DNA of 64,000 nucleotides from Pipra filicauda. Its lineage: Eukaryota > Chordata > Aves > Passeriformes > Pipridae. The stretch is from NCBI RefSeq assembly GCF_003945595.2, contig NW_024104416.1, forward strand, positions 1,796,602 through 1,860,601, read 5' to 3'. A model generated the notes under the pieces. It saw nothing but the letters and a program-made list of their open reading frames with translations, searched no databases and had not been told where the DNA came from. A program made the position numbers and the translations under genes. Below are positions 53,564-64,000 of the stretch, piece by piece (within the stretch, counting starts at the first letter, position 1; every line of letters begins with the position of its first letter).

Positions 53564-54090
53564 AGGTGAGACCCCTGGAGTACTGGAGTACTGTGTCCAG
53601 CTCTGGGGCCTCCAACATGAGAAGGACATGGAGCTGCTGGAGCAAGTCCCGTGGAGGCCACCAAGATGCTCCCAGGGCTGGAGCCCCTCAGCTCTGGATA
53701 CAGGCTGGGAGAGCTGGGGGGGTTCACCTGGAGAAGAGAAGGATATGGAGAGACCTGAGAGCCCCTTCCAGTGCCTAAAGGGGCTCCAAGAGAGCTGGAG
53801 AGGGACTGGGGACAAGGGATGGAGGGACAGGACAAGTGAGAATGGCCTTAAACTGACAGAGCATGGGGTTAGAGTGGACATTAGGCAGAAATTCATCCCT
53901 GTGAGGGTGATGAGGCACTGGAACAGGTTGCCCAGGGATGCTGTGGATGCCCCACCCCATGAAAGTATTCAAGGCCAGGTTGGAGGCACTTGGAGCAATC
54001 TGGTCTAGTGGAAGGTATTCCTACCCATGGCAGGGATTGGGAGCAAAGTGATCTTTAGGGTTCCTTTGAACCCAAACCATTCTGTGATTA
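53564..54090 (+). mobile_element. CR1 LINE, ORF2 C-terminal region plus 3' end
   Basis: About 530 bases of a 5'-truncated CR1. It starts at AGGTGAGACCCCTGGAG, then CTGTGTCCAGCTCTGGGG, the GGAGAAGAGAAGG block, the GGAGAGGGACTGGGGACAAG block, and the GCACTGGAACAGGTTGCCCA region encoding RVMRHWNRLPRDAVDAP. The ORF2 stop (TAG at 54006-54008) is followed by GTGGAAGGTATTCCTACCCA and a tail ending ATTCTGTGATTA. The frame is shifted shortly before the end (where FKARL is expected) and restored by a second indel, so the copy is dead. A 192-codon minus-strand frame across it (53318-53896) is only its antisense shadow. Same subfamily type as 33757-33980. Confidence 0.93.
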
Positions 54091-57000
54091 GGCACCACTT
54101 AAAGCAGTTTCCTTAGGTCACTTGTTCCTAGCACTTGGCAGGGTTGCTTTATGGCTGCAAGTTTTATAACTCAATAAACACTTTCCCAGATGGGGATACT
54201 TTCCAGAAAAACTTTTTGTTTGTTTGGACCTGGAAGAATTATGGCCTCATTTTCTGTTCTCGGTGAAGGAAACAGAAACCAGCCTGAAGGAACCGAGGGT
54301 GTTTGAGTGTTTCCAAGTGTAACCACTGGTGATCTACAGGAGTACAAGCAGTAAGTTGAACCAGGTCATACTGTTAGTTTTAGATTTGGTGCAGGACAGG
54401 GTAGTCCAACAGAAAACTTGACTGTGTGGGAATTACTCATTCACTTAGTGGAAACCAGCATTGATTGACTAACTAATGATATTCTATTTAGTTTGCTCTG
54501 CTAATTAGCTCTTTCACTTTTCTCAAGCTAATTAGTAAGCTGTAGCCAATATTGACAGTGTTAGTGGATTGGATTGTACATACTTTTTCTCATGCAGGAC
54601 ATCTATATTTGTCACGTGTCCCAAAAGATGGATAGAATGGGAGGGAGCTGCACAGACAAATTGAACCAGATTTTTAGCTGGTATAAGTGAGCTGAGCACC
54701 ATAAAACAGCACAGACATATTTAATTATCCTGATCTCAGGAAGCAGATTACAGAGAAATCAGATGCTGAGAATAAGGACTGTTCTTGGACATATTTCTTT
54801 TATTAACCCATACACGTGTATCATAGTCCTGTTGAGCTGCAGCATGTCTTGAAGTATAAACTAGAGGTTGCACATGTTAAAATACAGTGCTTTTAAGAAT
54901 TCACCTGCCTTTATGATAGATATTACATAAAGGCCAAAGATGATTAGATAAGTAAATTTTTATGTGGCAATTTATTGATGGAGGGTTGAGGCTGCAGGCA
55001 GCTGTCAAGAGAAGGTAAAGACTGTCTTCCTTTATCTGAGAGCTCATTTTTTGTTTAATGGCTTTGTTGGAATCGCTTTACAGTAGATACATATGAAATA
55101 AGATACTTTTCAGCATGTGATCTGAATAAAGAGATTACACAGTTTAATCATTTTAGTTCCTGACAATGTGTATTTCAGAACTGAAAGTCAAGAGAGATCA
55201 GGAAACTTGCAGAACAGAGCAACAAACTAGCACAGGCATAATAATAATGTTTTACTTGTTAACAAGCATCTACTCCCCCCAAACGGGGGTAACTTAATCT
55301 AAGTAACTTCCAGGGGGGCTTATTTGCCCTTCTTGTGCACTTTTTGTTGCAGTTGTAGCATTTTCTATTACTGCTTCCCCCTCATTATTTCAACGAATGT
55401 AACAACTTCCCATAAATTCAGGCCTCAGAACACAAATACATTCACCAGAGATCCTCATTAGTGCAGCCCCTGTCCATGGCTGGAATGTGCAGGCCTGAAA
55501 CCCTACAGCAAAAATCCCAGAGAGTGGAAAATGCTACACCACCACACTGGGATCCCTTTTGGTCATTACCAAAGTCTTCTATCCCTCTTTACTTGATTTA
55601 TTCCCTCTTCTCATACTTAAGATTACACTTAGTTGTGTCATTTCTCTTTAGGACTGTGTCTTAAGTTGTTGCACCTTCTTTTTAACTAATACCACAGTGT
55701 ACTGGTGAAATGTGAATCCATCAGGGGTTTTGTGTGACCCCTCTCAACTGAGGTGTCCCAAATTGTGTCTACTAAGGAGCCAGTTTATGGCAATGAGATC
55801 ACACCAGCAGGAGTCCCATCTTTCTAATTCACTGCAGGGACTAAGGGGGGTTCAGCAGCAGGAAATCTCCATCACAGTGGAACTTGCTCGGAGATTTGGT
55901 TTGGCTGCAGTGACTGAGAGAACAGCTCAGTAGGACTCCCCTTCTCCCTGGCACCTTGCCATAGTTAACTTGAGGACCTGGAAACCTGAACCACCCAGCT
56001 GGTCAGGACTGTTGGCTTCCCAGGGGGTGTCTTGTCTCTCTTTTCCAGCAGAATCCTCTTAGACAGCCGCAATATCTGATCAGTTATATACCAGAAGAAA
56101 TATTTCCTGTACGTAGATTTTAGAAGACAAATAACTTTCAGTTTGCCTTTGTCTTTTGGTGGAATCCACAGGTGACACAACAAAGAGAATGAACTTGTCA
56201 GTATATTTTTGAACATCATCTCTCTACTCGTGTTTTCTTTAGTTCTGGAGCTTTATACAAGCTGAAGGTCCTTGATTGTTGTTCCTACAAATTACTGCAA
56301 TAAAAATAAGACTGCACTAAGACCAAATATTAGCTTTTATAACTTCTCCCTTGCCTCTGTGTGATTATGAGCACACCGTCTTTTCAGAAAATCCTAACAA
56401 AGAATTATAAATATATAATTTGTTGGTACAATTGGGATATGTTTCTCTACTATTTTTATTTTCAATTTTCCACCGAAAGGACATAGAATACCACTAAATG
56501 TGATGATTTTCAATTCTTCACATGGGTTTATAGTTTATATTTCTGGAACACTAACGTTCCAAAAACTTCTCACTCTACACTTTAATCCATAATGGATAGC
56601 TCTCACCATCCTTTAATCATCTGTCCTGTTTAAATGTTGCCATATCCCTGGACATGATAAAATATATGAATGTTTAAAAAACCTGATGCCAGGCTGCCCT
56701 CTAGACACAGAAACTCGCTCAGTGAATGTGTGTGAAGTGAGAGCTTGGAGAGAAGCAGCTGCAAGAGCGAGTAGGGGGTGTTCTGTTCTCCCCATCACTT
56801 CTTGCCAGGGAATGAGCCTGCCTGGAAATGAATCTGAGGCTTTCAAATCACTGCTCTGGGAGCTCCTAAATCTGCCTATCCATGCTGTAGCACCAACACC
56901 ACATTTTCCCACCACGTTGCTGCTTTTAAGTTTACAGAGTGTTGAACAGCAATTTATTTATTTCCAAGGAACCATAAAAATAGCAATTCATACATAAGCC

Positions 57001-58661
57001 TGAAGTAATCAAATCAGGCCTACTCTTAACACAAAATTCTTTAAGGTTTGAGAGAATAGGCTATCTTCTTGGTATCATATTACCAATGTAATATGTAATA
57101 TGTGATAGCCAGTTATGGATTTGCTTTAACATTGTACAGAATGGCATAAAACACAATATTCTTCATTAACACTGTGAAAGGCTGTTAAGAGGAGATTCTG
57201 TGCAACTGTGATTTAACTCAGTTGTACTGGTTTCTTTCCTGACAGTTGCTGTATGGCAAACATCTTGCTATATATAGAAATTATCTGTTCTTTTTAGGGA
57301 GGAGGGGATGATCTATTCAGTCCCATGTCAGGCTTGTTCCTGGAGAGACATACTTGAATCCTTACTCTCTCAGACACCCTCTGTGACCTTTCCTGAGCCA
57401 TCTAATCTTTAGTACCTCAGCTGTCTTCAAAATAATGAAAATATTACTTCTTTATGAGCTTTCCTGTATCCTATGATATATTATCAGGAGTGCAAAGGAT
57501 CTCTTACAATACATTTATTTTTCAGTTTGCATTTCCACCCCTTGAATGACTGAGTCAGCATTTTAGAGCAATAATATAACTTCCCACGGCACCCACCATC
57601 TCCACAGGGACTTGTACAGATATTGTGTGATTTATGGAGGGGTAGCTGCCATCCTGCATCCTGTGACTCTTTCTGCTGCTTTGGAATGGCAAGCACAAGG
57701 CCTGGATGCCAAGTCACAGAGAAGATTGTCTAGCAGGAGCAGCTGGCTGCTTGGCAGAAGCATCATCAGAGCAGCTTTGAAGCTGCCCATGGGTCTGTCA
57801 CGTGCTTTAGCCACCAAGAGACTGCCTTGGCTTCTCTGTCCTTTATAGATGCCATTTGCTATTAAACATCTTTGGTTCTTCGGAATTTTTTCCGTTGTGC
57901 ATCAGCTATTAGTTCATCAACAGGGATTCAAAAGTATAATTTTCGTGTGGAAAGAAGGACTTCGAGTTTAAAAAGTGGTACAAGTGGTGGAAATGCTGGT
58001 GGGAGATGATTTGCATGAAGCAAAATATTCAGAGATTATAAGTTCAATTTGAAAATAATTGCCAGTCTGTCAGCTGAAGTTATGTTTTATAAATAGGAAA
58101 CAAATAAAAAAGCTCAATCATGTCTAGTACTCCGCTGAAAAGCAGGTCCCTGCACAGGTCTCAAGCTGGTTTCTAGAAAATTTAACAGCACTTTAACAAT
58201 GAGGCTACTTTGATTTTACAGAGTGAGTATATTTCTAAAAGTGGTTTTATTGACAATAAATAATTAAATAAAAAAATATGGTATTTGACTTTCCATTCGA
58301 ACAAAAAGAAAGCAAAACAAGCAATCTCTGCATGTTTAAGCCCAACTAAGGCTTTCTGCTTCCATACTGATTTTTTTAAAGCAGTTCATAACTGATTTGT
58401 CAAAAATTATTTAGGAATGCATCATACACTATTTACACTACAGTTTTCATCCCTGAAATAGTTCTGGACAAAAAAATACAAAATATTTCCCTTTTGTGTA
58501 AGTCTTTTATTAAATACATTGTCCTGTAAAGGTTTCAGGACAAATTTATTTTCCTAACAGACATGAATATGTTGTTTATGCGCTTTAATTTCTATTTCAG
58601 ATTTTCTTCTGTCAGTTCTTAGTTCTAAATACAAATTCAGCATAAAAACATCAAATATTTC

Positions 58662-58677
58662 TTTTTTTTTTTTTTTT
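58662..58677 (+). repeat. T16 homopolymer
   Basis: Sixteen consecutive T residues in an AT-rich stretch; simple slippage sequence. Confidence 0.95.
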
Positions 58678-61600
58678 AAATTCCCAAAGTGAAGTTTTTT
58701 ATGTGAGCTCAGAAATTTAGTGTCTGTGAAAGTGCACTCACTGGTTGAGAGCACAGGTAATTTCAATGGGTGCCTGGTTTTTAATTTGTCTAAAGAGTTA
58801 ATACCAAGTTTTTCATCCAGGTTTCATTGGCTTAATTTCAAGGTATATACTCATGTAATAGTGGGCATTGTTGATGAAACAAAGAAAGATTGCTCCATCA
58901 GCATTTGATCCCTCTTGTTTAAATGTGATTAATCCTGCCTGTCCATATATTAGCCCAAGAGCCCATTTTCAGGCTGCTTTGTCCCTCTTCAATAAATTCC
59001 CAGCCTTACCATCTGGATGTTCCAGAAATTCAGGTTTTGGTCTGTGTAATGGGGTTAAGCTGCAAAAATGGGCGAAGGTTTCAAGGTGGGGTTTTGGTGA
59101 ATGCCATTTCTGGAATCGAGGTAGGAACTGGGAAATCATGTGGTAAATGGCATTTCTTTGCAAGAAACAGCCCTAACAAGGAGAGAACAGGAGTGTTCAT
59201 GACCAGGAATATTGCTGAGAGCAAATACATTATATATTGTGCCTGAATTAGGCCAAAGTAGAATTCACCTGCCTTTGCTGTTGTGTCACTGGTCCTTCCC
59301 CTGCCAGCTCAGCCATCCAAATGTGTGTGTTATAAAAGAATAAGCAAGGAATGTGTTGGGTGAAACAGGTGTAGGAGAGGCAGCTTCCTTGGGAAAGGGG
59401 CAGATGAAAAGAGAAGCAGGATTCTCTCTATATATAATTTCCCATCAAGTGCTGGATTAAGGACAGGCTTTTTTCTCTGTAATATAAATGACAATGTCTC
59501 TCTGTATTTTTCCTGGGTTTAAGCAGCAGCAGGCCTCGCATCACCCAAGGTCAAGAGACAGTAGAAGGGAAAATTTAGGAGTCTGCTCTTCTGATTCTTT
59601 TCTCACAGACCAGAATGGATGATGAGACAAAGCACTGCCTGTGTCAGGCCCAGATAACAGAATCTCATCCCTCATTCCCCACAAGAAGGAATATCGTGGC
59701 ATGCACATCTTTAACCCAAATTCCCACCATACATATGTCCTGGGGTTTGTGACAGTTTGGTTGTTGTTATGTGTTTTTCTTCTCTCTTGTAAGAAGGCTC
59801 TTAACAGCAGAAGTTGGAAGAGGGGATTTCCCAATTTTTGCCTCTTTTCTGTTCATCTCTGTTTCCTTGGAGATGTTCCAAAAAAGAAATATTAAACTAT
59901 CCTAGTGCACTGAATTCAGATGGAGCTCCTTCCTCAGACGAGGTCCCATCGGAGGGGCTCACGGAGAGGTTTCTCTGGCACTGACAGTTGGAAATTACCA
60001 TGTTTCAGAAGTACTTACAATTCCCACGCTTAACACTGGGGAGAAGATCCTGCATTAAGGGAAGAACAGAAAGAAAGAAAATCTTATGCAGATAGATGAG
60101 TGACATACAATGTGTTTTCACTTCAGCTCATTTTTGCTGCTCTTATTTTTCGATCTGCTGATCTTGAATCTTGATCTCTGCTAATCCTAAAAAAAAAAAA
60201 ATTTGCAAATTTATTATTTGAAATGATACACAGGAAAGCCTGTTGTCTTTTATTTAATCCATCTCTTTATACAGCTACCTTGCCCCTTCAGAATTCATCC
60301 TAAAACATATATTTTAAGTAGTATCAAAAAGAATTAATCATACCAATGCTGAAGTTGTGACCAGCAGGCAATGATTCTTGTTATGTTTCAGTTTACATCT
60401 TCCTTTTTAAGTGCATGGCAACAGGGTATTGGCTCAATTATCTGTGATGTTACTGAGTAGAGGGAAAAGTTCTCAGTTTGACCTTGTTAATAAACAGTAA
60501 AGATGCTTATTGTAAACCACTTCATTGTCTTTTTCCTTCTGGCTGACATTTATGAATTGTCTTCACAGGAGCCTGGTTTGGGCTTATTGTGTACAAATAA
60601 CAGAATAACCTTATATATGAACTACAAGTATAAACACTGTCATTGATGTACTTTGATGTACATTGATGTTTATGTGCCATACAAATACAGAAAACTGCAT
60701 AGACTGCTAACAGAAAGATGGCCTAGTTGATATTTTGCTTTATATTCCTTTTGGGGTCTGAAAGGGATTTTGAAATATCACAACTAATACAAGATATGTG
60801 TTGTTGTTTGTCATTTGTGCTGCAGATTTTGCCTTTGCTTTCACTCCTAATGATGTCACTGAGGCTGCACTGATGCCCAGAAAGTATGGGAGGATCTGAG
60901 TCCTGTGTCTTTATGCCATGTTTAATTTTTCAATAAATATAGCTCCACATTCCTAGGGCACAGTGGGGCTCTAGTAATGAAGCACTCGGCACCACCTCAC
61001 TGACAAAGGATTCTGGGAGTGTTCAGACAAGCCCCAGCAGAAGTAGACCAGGTACACAAAACGGTGAAAACAATCTCCAACTCACATATTGTTGAACCTT
61101 TCCAGAAATCAGTATGTCTGCTGTAATTGTATGTTGTCTCACAAGAGGTTCTACCATGGAAGAACTCAGATTTTATGTTCAGCTTCATAAATTTCTTGCT
61201 AAGCCTTAGGCTGAAATCTTTCTCACAGAAGTGTGATTTCTGTTGTAGATGAACATTGGAACACTATAAAGCACTCAGTTTGTAATGAACCTGCTTGCCT
61301 TGAAAACAAATAAACACATTTTCAAGAGCTTTCTCTGTAAATGTGTAAGGCAGACTCTCCTCTGCTTGTGACTCTTCCTATTTAGTTCTTTCCTTCAGCA
61401 GAAAGAAAAGAAAATATGAAGCAAATTCTCTCTGTTAATGCACCTCTCTCTTCCTGTTGCTTCCTTGTTTCTTTTGCTTTCCTATATGCCCTATTAACAT
61501 TTTAAATATAGTGGGGTAATCACTGCATGTCAAACTTTACCATCAGTGGATAGAACACAGGTATGTTTTAGTGGTGCAAATAGACACCCTAGTAACTGCT

Positions 61601-61801
61601 GCTACTGCTGCACTTAGGAGACCTTCTCAACTTACTTGTACATTTATTTGATGCCAGATAGGCTGAGAATTGCTAGTCTGGAAACCCACCAGAAGTGAAG
61701 ATTTGGCTTTTTTTCTGAATTAAAAGAAAAAAGGTAATGTTGCCTCTTTCATTGAAGTTCTTACTTTTATTCTGTCTGGCCAATGATATGAATTCCAGCA
61801 T

Positions 61802-61824
61802 CAGTCTAAACTTGATTTAGACTG
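61802..61824. repeat. Perfect 9-bp inverted repeat
   Basis: The arms CAGTCTAAA (61802-61810) and TTTAGACTG (61816-61824) are exact reverse complements around the loop CTTGA. No further extension or terminator context; probably incidental. Confidence 0.85.
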
Positions 61825-63966
61825 TGGATTTTGAGATTTTAATTAGATGAGGCAGTTGTAAACTGCTGATTTTTTCCTCCAATGGAAAGTGGTGCTTAAA
61901 TGAAACTGTTAAAGCAGGGCACTTCTAACTCCATTGTACCAGGGAAAGCTTTCCAGGCACAGCACATTGTGTTTAGTATCACTTTAGAATTCTATAAATC
62001 TTTGATCAGCTTTTATTTAATCTTTGTCTAAATTGGAAGATAGCGATGGTCCCTTAAGATTTTGTATGGAATTGAATGAAATTTAATAAGGCGCCTGACA
62101 GTTATTTGATTGTGATTCGTAGCACTTTCATTTTACAGACTTAAGCAATACTGACCTCAAAAGGACTGTCATTCAGACTAGGTGGAGGGCGGGGAAATAA
62201 AATGTTTTATTCTTCTTTGTTCCAGTCCTTTTTGCTTGATAAGCCCTTAATAAAAGTTGGAATGAAGTCCTTGCCAATTCTTAGACCGATTCTCTATCAA
62301 GAGATAGCAGATTAATTTCTGGGGCATTTTAGAGTAGGAAATGCAAAACAAGACAACATCTAAATGGCTTCACATTGACAACCTTGACAGACTGTATAAA
62401 CCTGGGGTAGAAAAGAGCTAGGAGATGAGGTGACATGGGTTGTTTCTCTTGGGACCAGCTGAATCTTGCAGGTTCCCAGAACAGCCTGTGAGTTACCCTG
62501 GGCTGCAGGAGGTCCTCCTGCCCACTCAGGCAGAAACTGTGTGTTTTGAAACGATGCGTCTGATTATTTCAGCTTGATGCACAACACAAATAGCTGAGAG
62601 AATAAACCCCATCTCCTGCAAAGTTTTCATTTGTGTCTCTTAGAGCTGCCTCTCTCCCAGGCTCATGTAGATGCCATCTCGATTATTAAAGCACAATTGC
62701 ATTAGTGACGAGCTGCTTCCCTCAATTAGTTTTGACACAAGGTAATTTTATGGTTCTAAGTATACTTATCTTTGACTCCTGATGGATTTTCCTGTGTCCT
62801 TGTTTACTACCTAAACCACCTTTTCCTTTCTTTTTGCATTTGTATAATGCACTGTTCATTGTTTCAATTTTAATTACAGTTATGTATTATTGTTTATTAT
62901 TTGAATTACACTAATAGCAAAATGTCAAGGCCCCCATGGAATTACTCACAGTAAAATATATTAAGTATCTTTTTAAATCATTCACAGATACTGCTGCTGT
63001 GTCACTGTGCTTACAAGAGTTTGGTTCAATAACAATGAACAGTTTCTTTTCTATTTGCAAGGGAAGTAACGAAAGAAAGAGCAGGAATGAAAAGTGGAGT
63101 GGAAAGAGTTGGGTTTAAGCAGAGATTTAATTGGAATGAGTGAGTGAGTACTTGATGTTTTGTTGGCTTGAAACAGATGAACTTCACTGAATATCACGAG
63201 TATGTATAAGGATCTTCATGAGGCAAAACTAATGTAGGAGCACGAAAACTTTCATCTGGCCCATATTTTAGCTACTCCAGTACCCAGTCTTTGACAGATA
63301 GTTGCTCTGAAAGTATGACAGATAACCTTCCCTGTAGAATTCCCATCCTAGTCTCTAACAGTAGTGAACTTAATTTAAGGAGGGATAATATCCTTCACAA
63401 AACACAAGCCTGGGAGCTGATTCTGCCATGCTGCATGAAGAAGGTGCTTTCAGCAAATATTTGGGCAGATTATTTACATCTGTTTGCCTATATTTATCTA
63501 TATCTTTTGCTGCTTTCTTAAAAGGATAGGAGACAGCAAAACATAGTGTCAGTATTCAAGACTGGAATTCCTTTCATTCTGGATGCAATTCTGGCAATAA
63601 ACTCCCCATTTAGTGAAGTGTTTCTCTTACTGTTAACTACAATAACATGAACAGATCTATTCAGCTCAGTTTGACCTCTCCTATAGTCAGAACAATGCCC
63701 AAGTACCATCATCAGATGCTTTTTGTGTACACTTGGAATAGTCACTTTGAATCAAAGATCTTCAGTGCCTCTTAGCTGACTGGCATCCTGGATTAAAGAG
63801 TGATCTGGATATTTCTAGATGGTTTTAAAAGCTTTTAATTGACAGTAAATGAAGTAAAATGTGCCAGATGACATCTTTTCCATCATTCTGCTCTACATAA
63901 GCCTCTGGATCTTTGGAAATCTAGAGCTTGGGACCTACTAGTGGGAAATAGTAATGTAACAGAAAA

Positions 63967-64000
63967 TAGAATCAGGGAATCACAGAATCATCTAGATTGG
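63967..64000 (-). mobile_element. CR1 LINE 3' end, cut by window edge
   Basis: The last 34 bases, beginning AGAATCAGGGAATCACAGAA and ending TCTAGATTGG, match the reverse complement of a CR1 octamer tail and the first bases of its 3' UTR. The rest of the element should lie beyond the window. Confidence 0.75.

Larger units (their letters stand above)
54091..63966. other. Non-coding DNA, no gene recognised
   Basis: No exon, RNA gene or transposon is recognised. Small features are paired GCTAATTAG motifs at 54500-54508 and 54527-54535, a T16 run at 58662-58677, an A13 run at 60189-60201, a 9-bp hairpin at 61802-61824, and a perfect POU octamer ATTTGCAT at 58009-58016. Confidence 0.7.

Noticed and set aside
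53318..53896. 192-codon minus-strand frame
   Set aside because: Antisense shadow of the CR1 copy at 53564-54090; the real coding sense is plus.
63518..63745. 75-codon minus frame with a plausible protein-like composition
   Set aside because: No family recognised, no convincing splice sites, and length within chance expectation.
1..64000. CRISPR arrays, bacterial operons, ribosome binding sites or phage genes
   Set aside because: No spaced direct-repeat arrays or dense coding frames; the repeats identify a bird nuclear genome.

Overview
This window reads as vertebrate, specifically bird, nuclear DNA. Six fragments of the CR1 LINE family carry the avian 3' end, including the A/T-rich octamer tail ending in TTCTATGA or TTCTGTGA. 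A 528-bp solo LTR belongs to an abundant bird endogenous-retrovirus family. CpG is sparse, the sequence is moderately AT-rich, and the open frames are short and scattered as expected by chance. The LTR family hints at Neoaves, perhaps a songbird, but the sequence alone does not settle the species.

I found no protein-coding gene, tRNA, rRNA or recognisable small RNA. No frame longer than about 60 codons resembles a known protein, except the decayed reverse-transcriptase tails inside CR1 copies. The region is best read as a gene desert or the inside of a very large intron. One 177-bp open segment at 25915-26091 is flanked by splice-site-like sequences and is the only exon candidate; it matches no family I recognise.

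Layout: 1-6082 plain non-coding DNA; 6083-6216 CR1 tail (+); 6217-13224 non-coding; 13225-13752 solo ERV LTR (+), followed at 14029-14290 by a long GAAA-type purine tract; 17201-17325 a palindromic element resembling an old non-autonomous DNA transposon; 23148-24075 the longest CR1 copy (-); 25915-26091 exon candidate; 26676-27530 a CpG-bearing segment with a TATA-box-like core, either an LTR remnant or a promoter; 28350-28900 a CpG-bearing candidate conserved element; 28919-29022 CR1 tail (-); 33757-33980 CR1 (+); 42460-43200 an AT-rich stretch dense in homeodomain-type motifs; 53564-54090 CR1 (+); 63967-64000 the first bases of another CR1 (-), cut by the window end.

The parts do not form a pathway. 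The possible function lies in non-coding elements, namely candidate enhancers and the TATA/CpG segment. The most structured sequences are the palindromic element, the purine tract and the A22 run preceded by a polyadenylation signal. I found no convincing new biological system.
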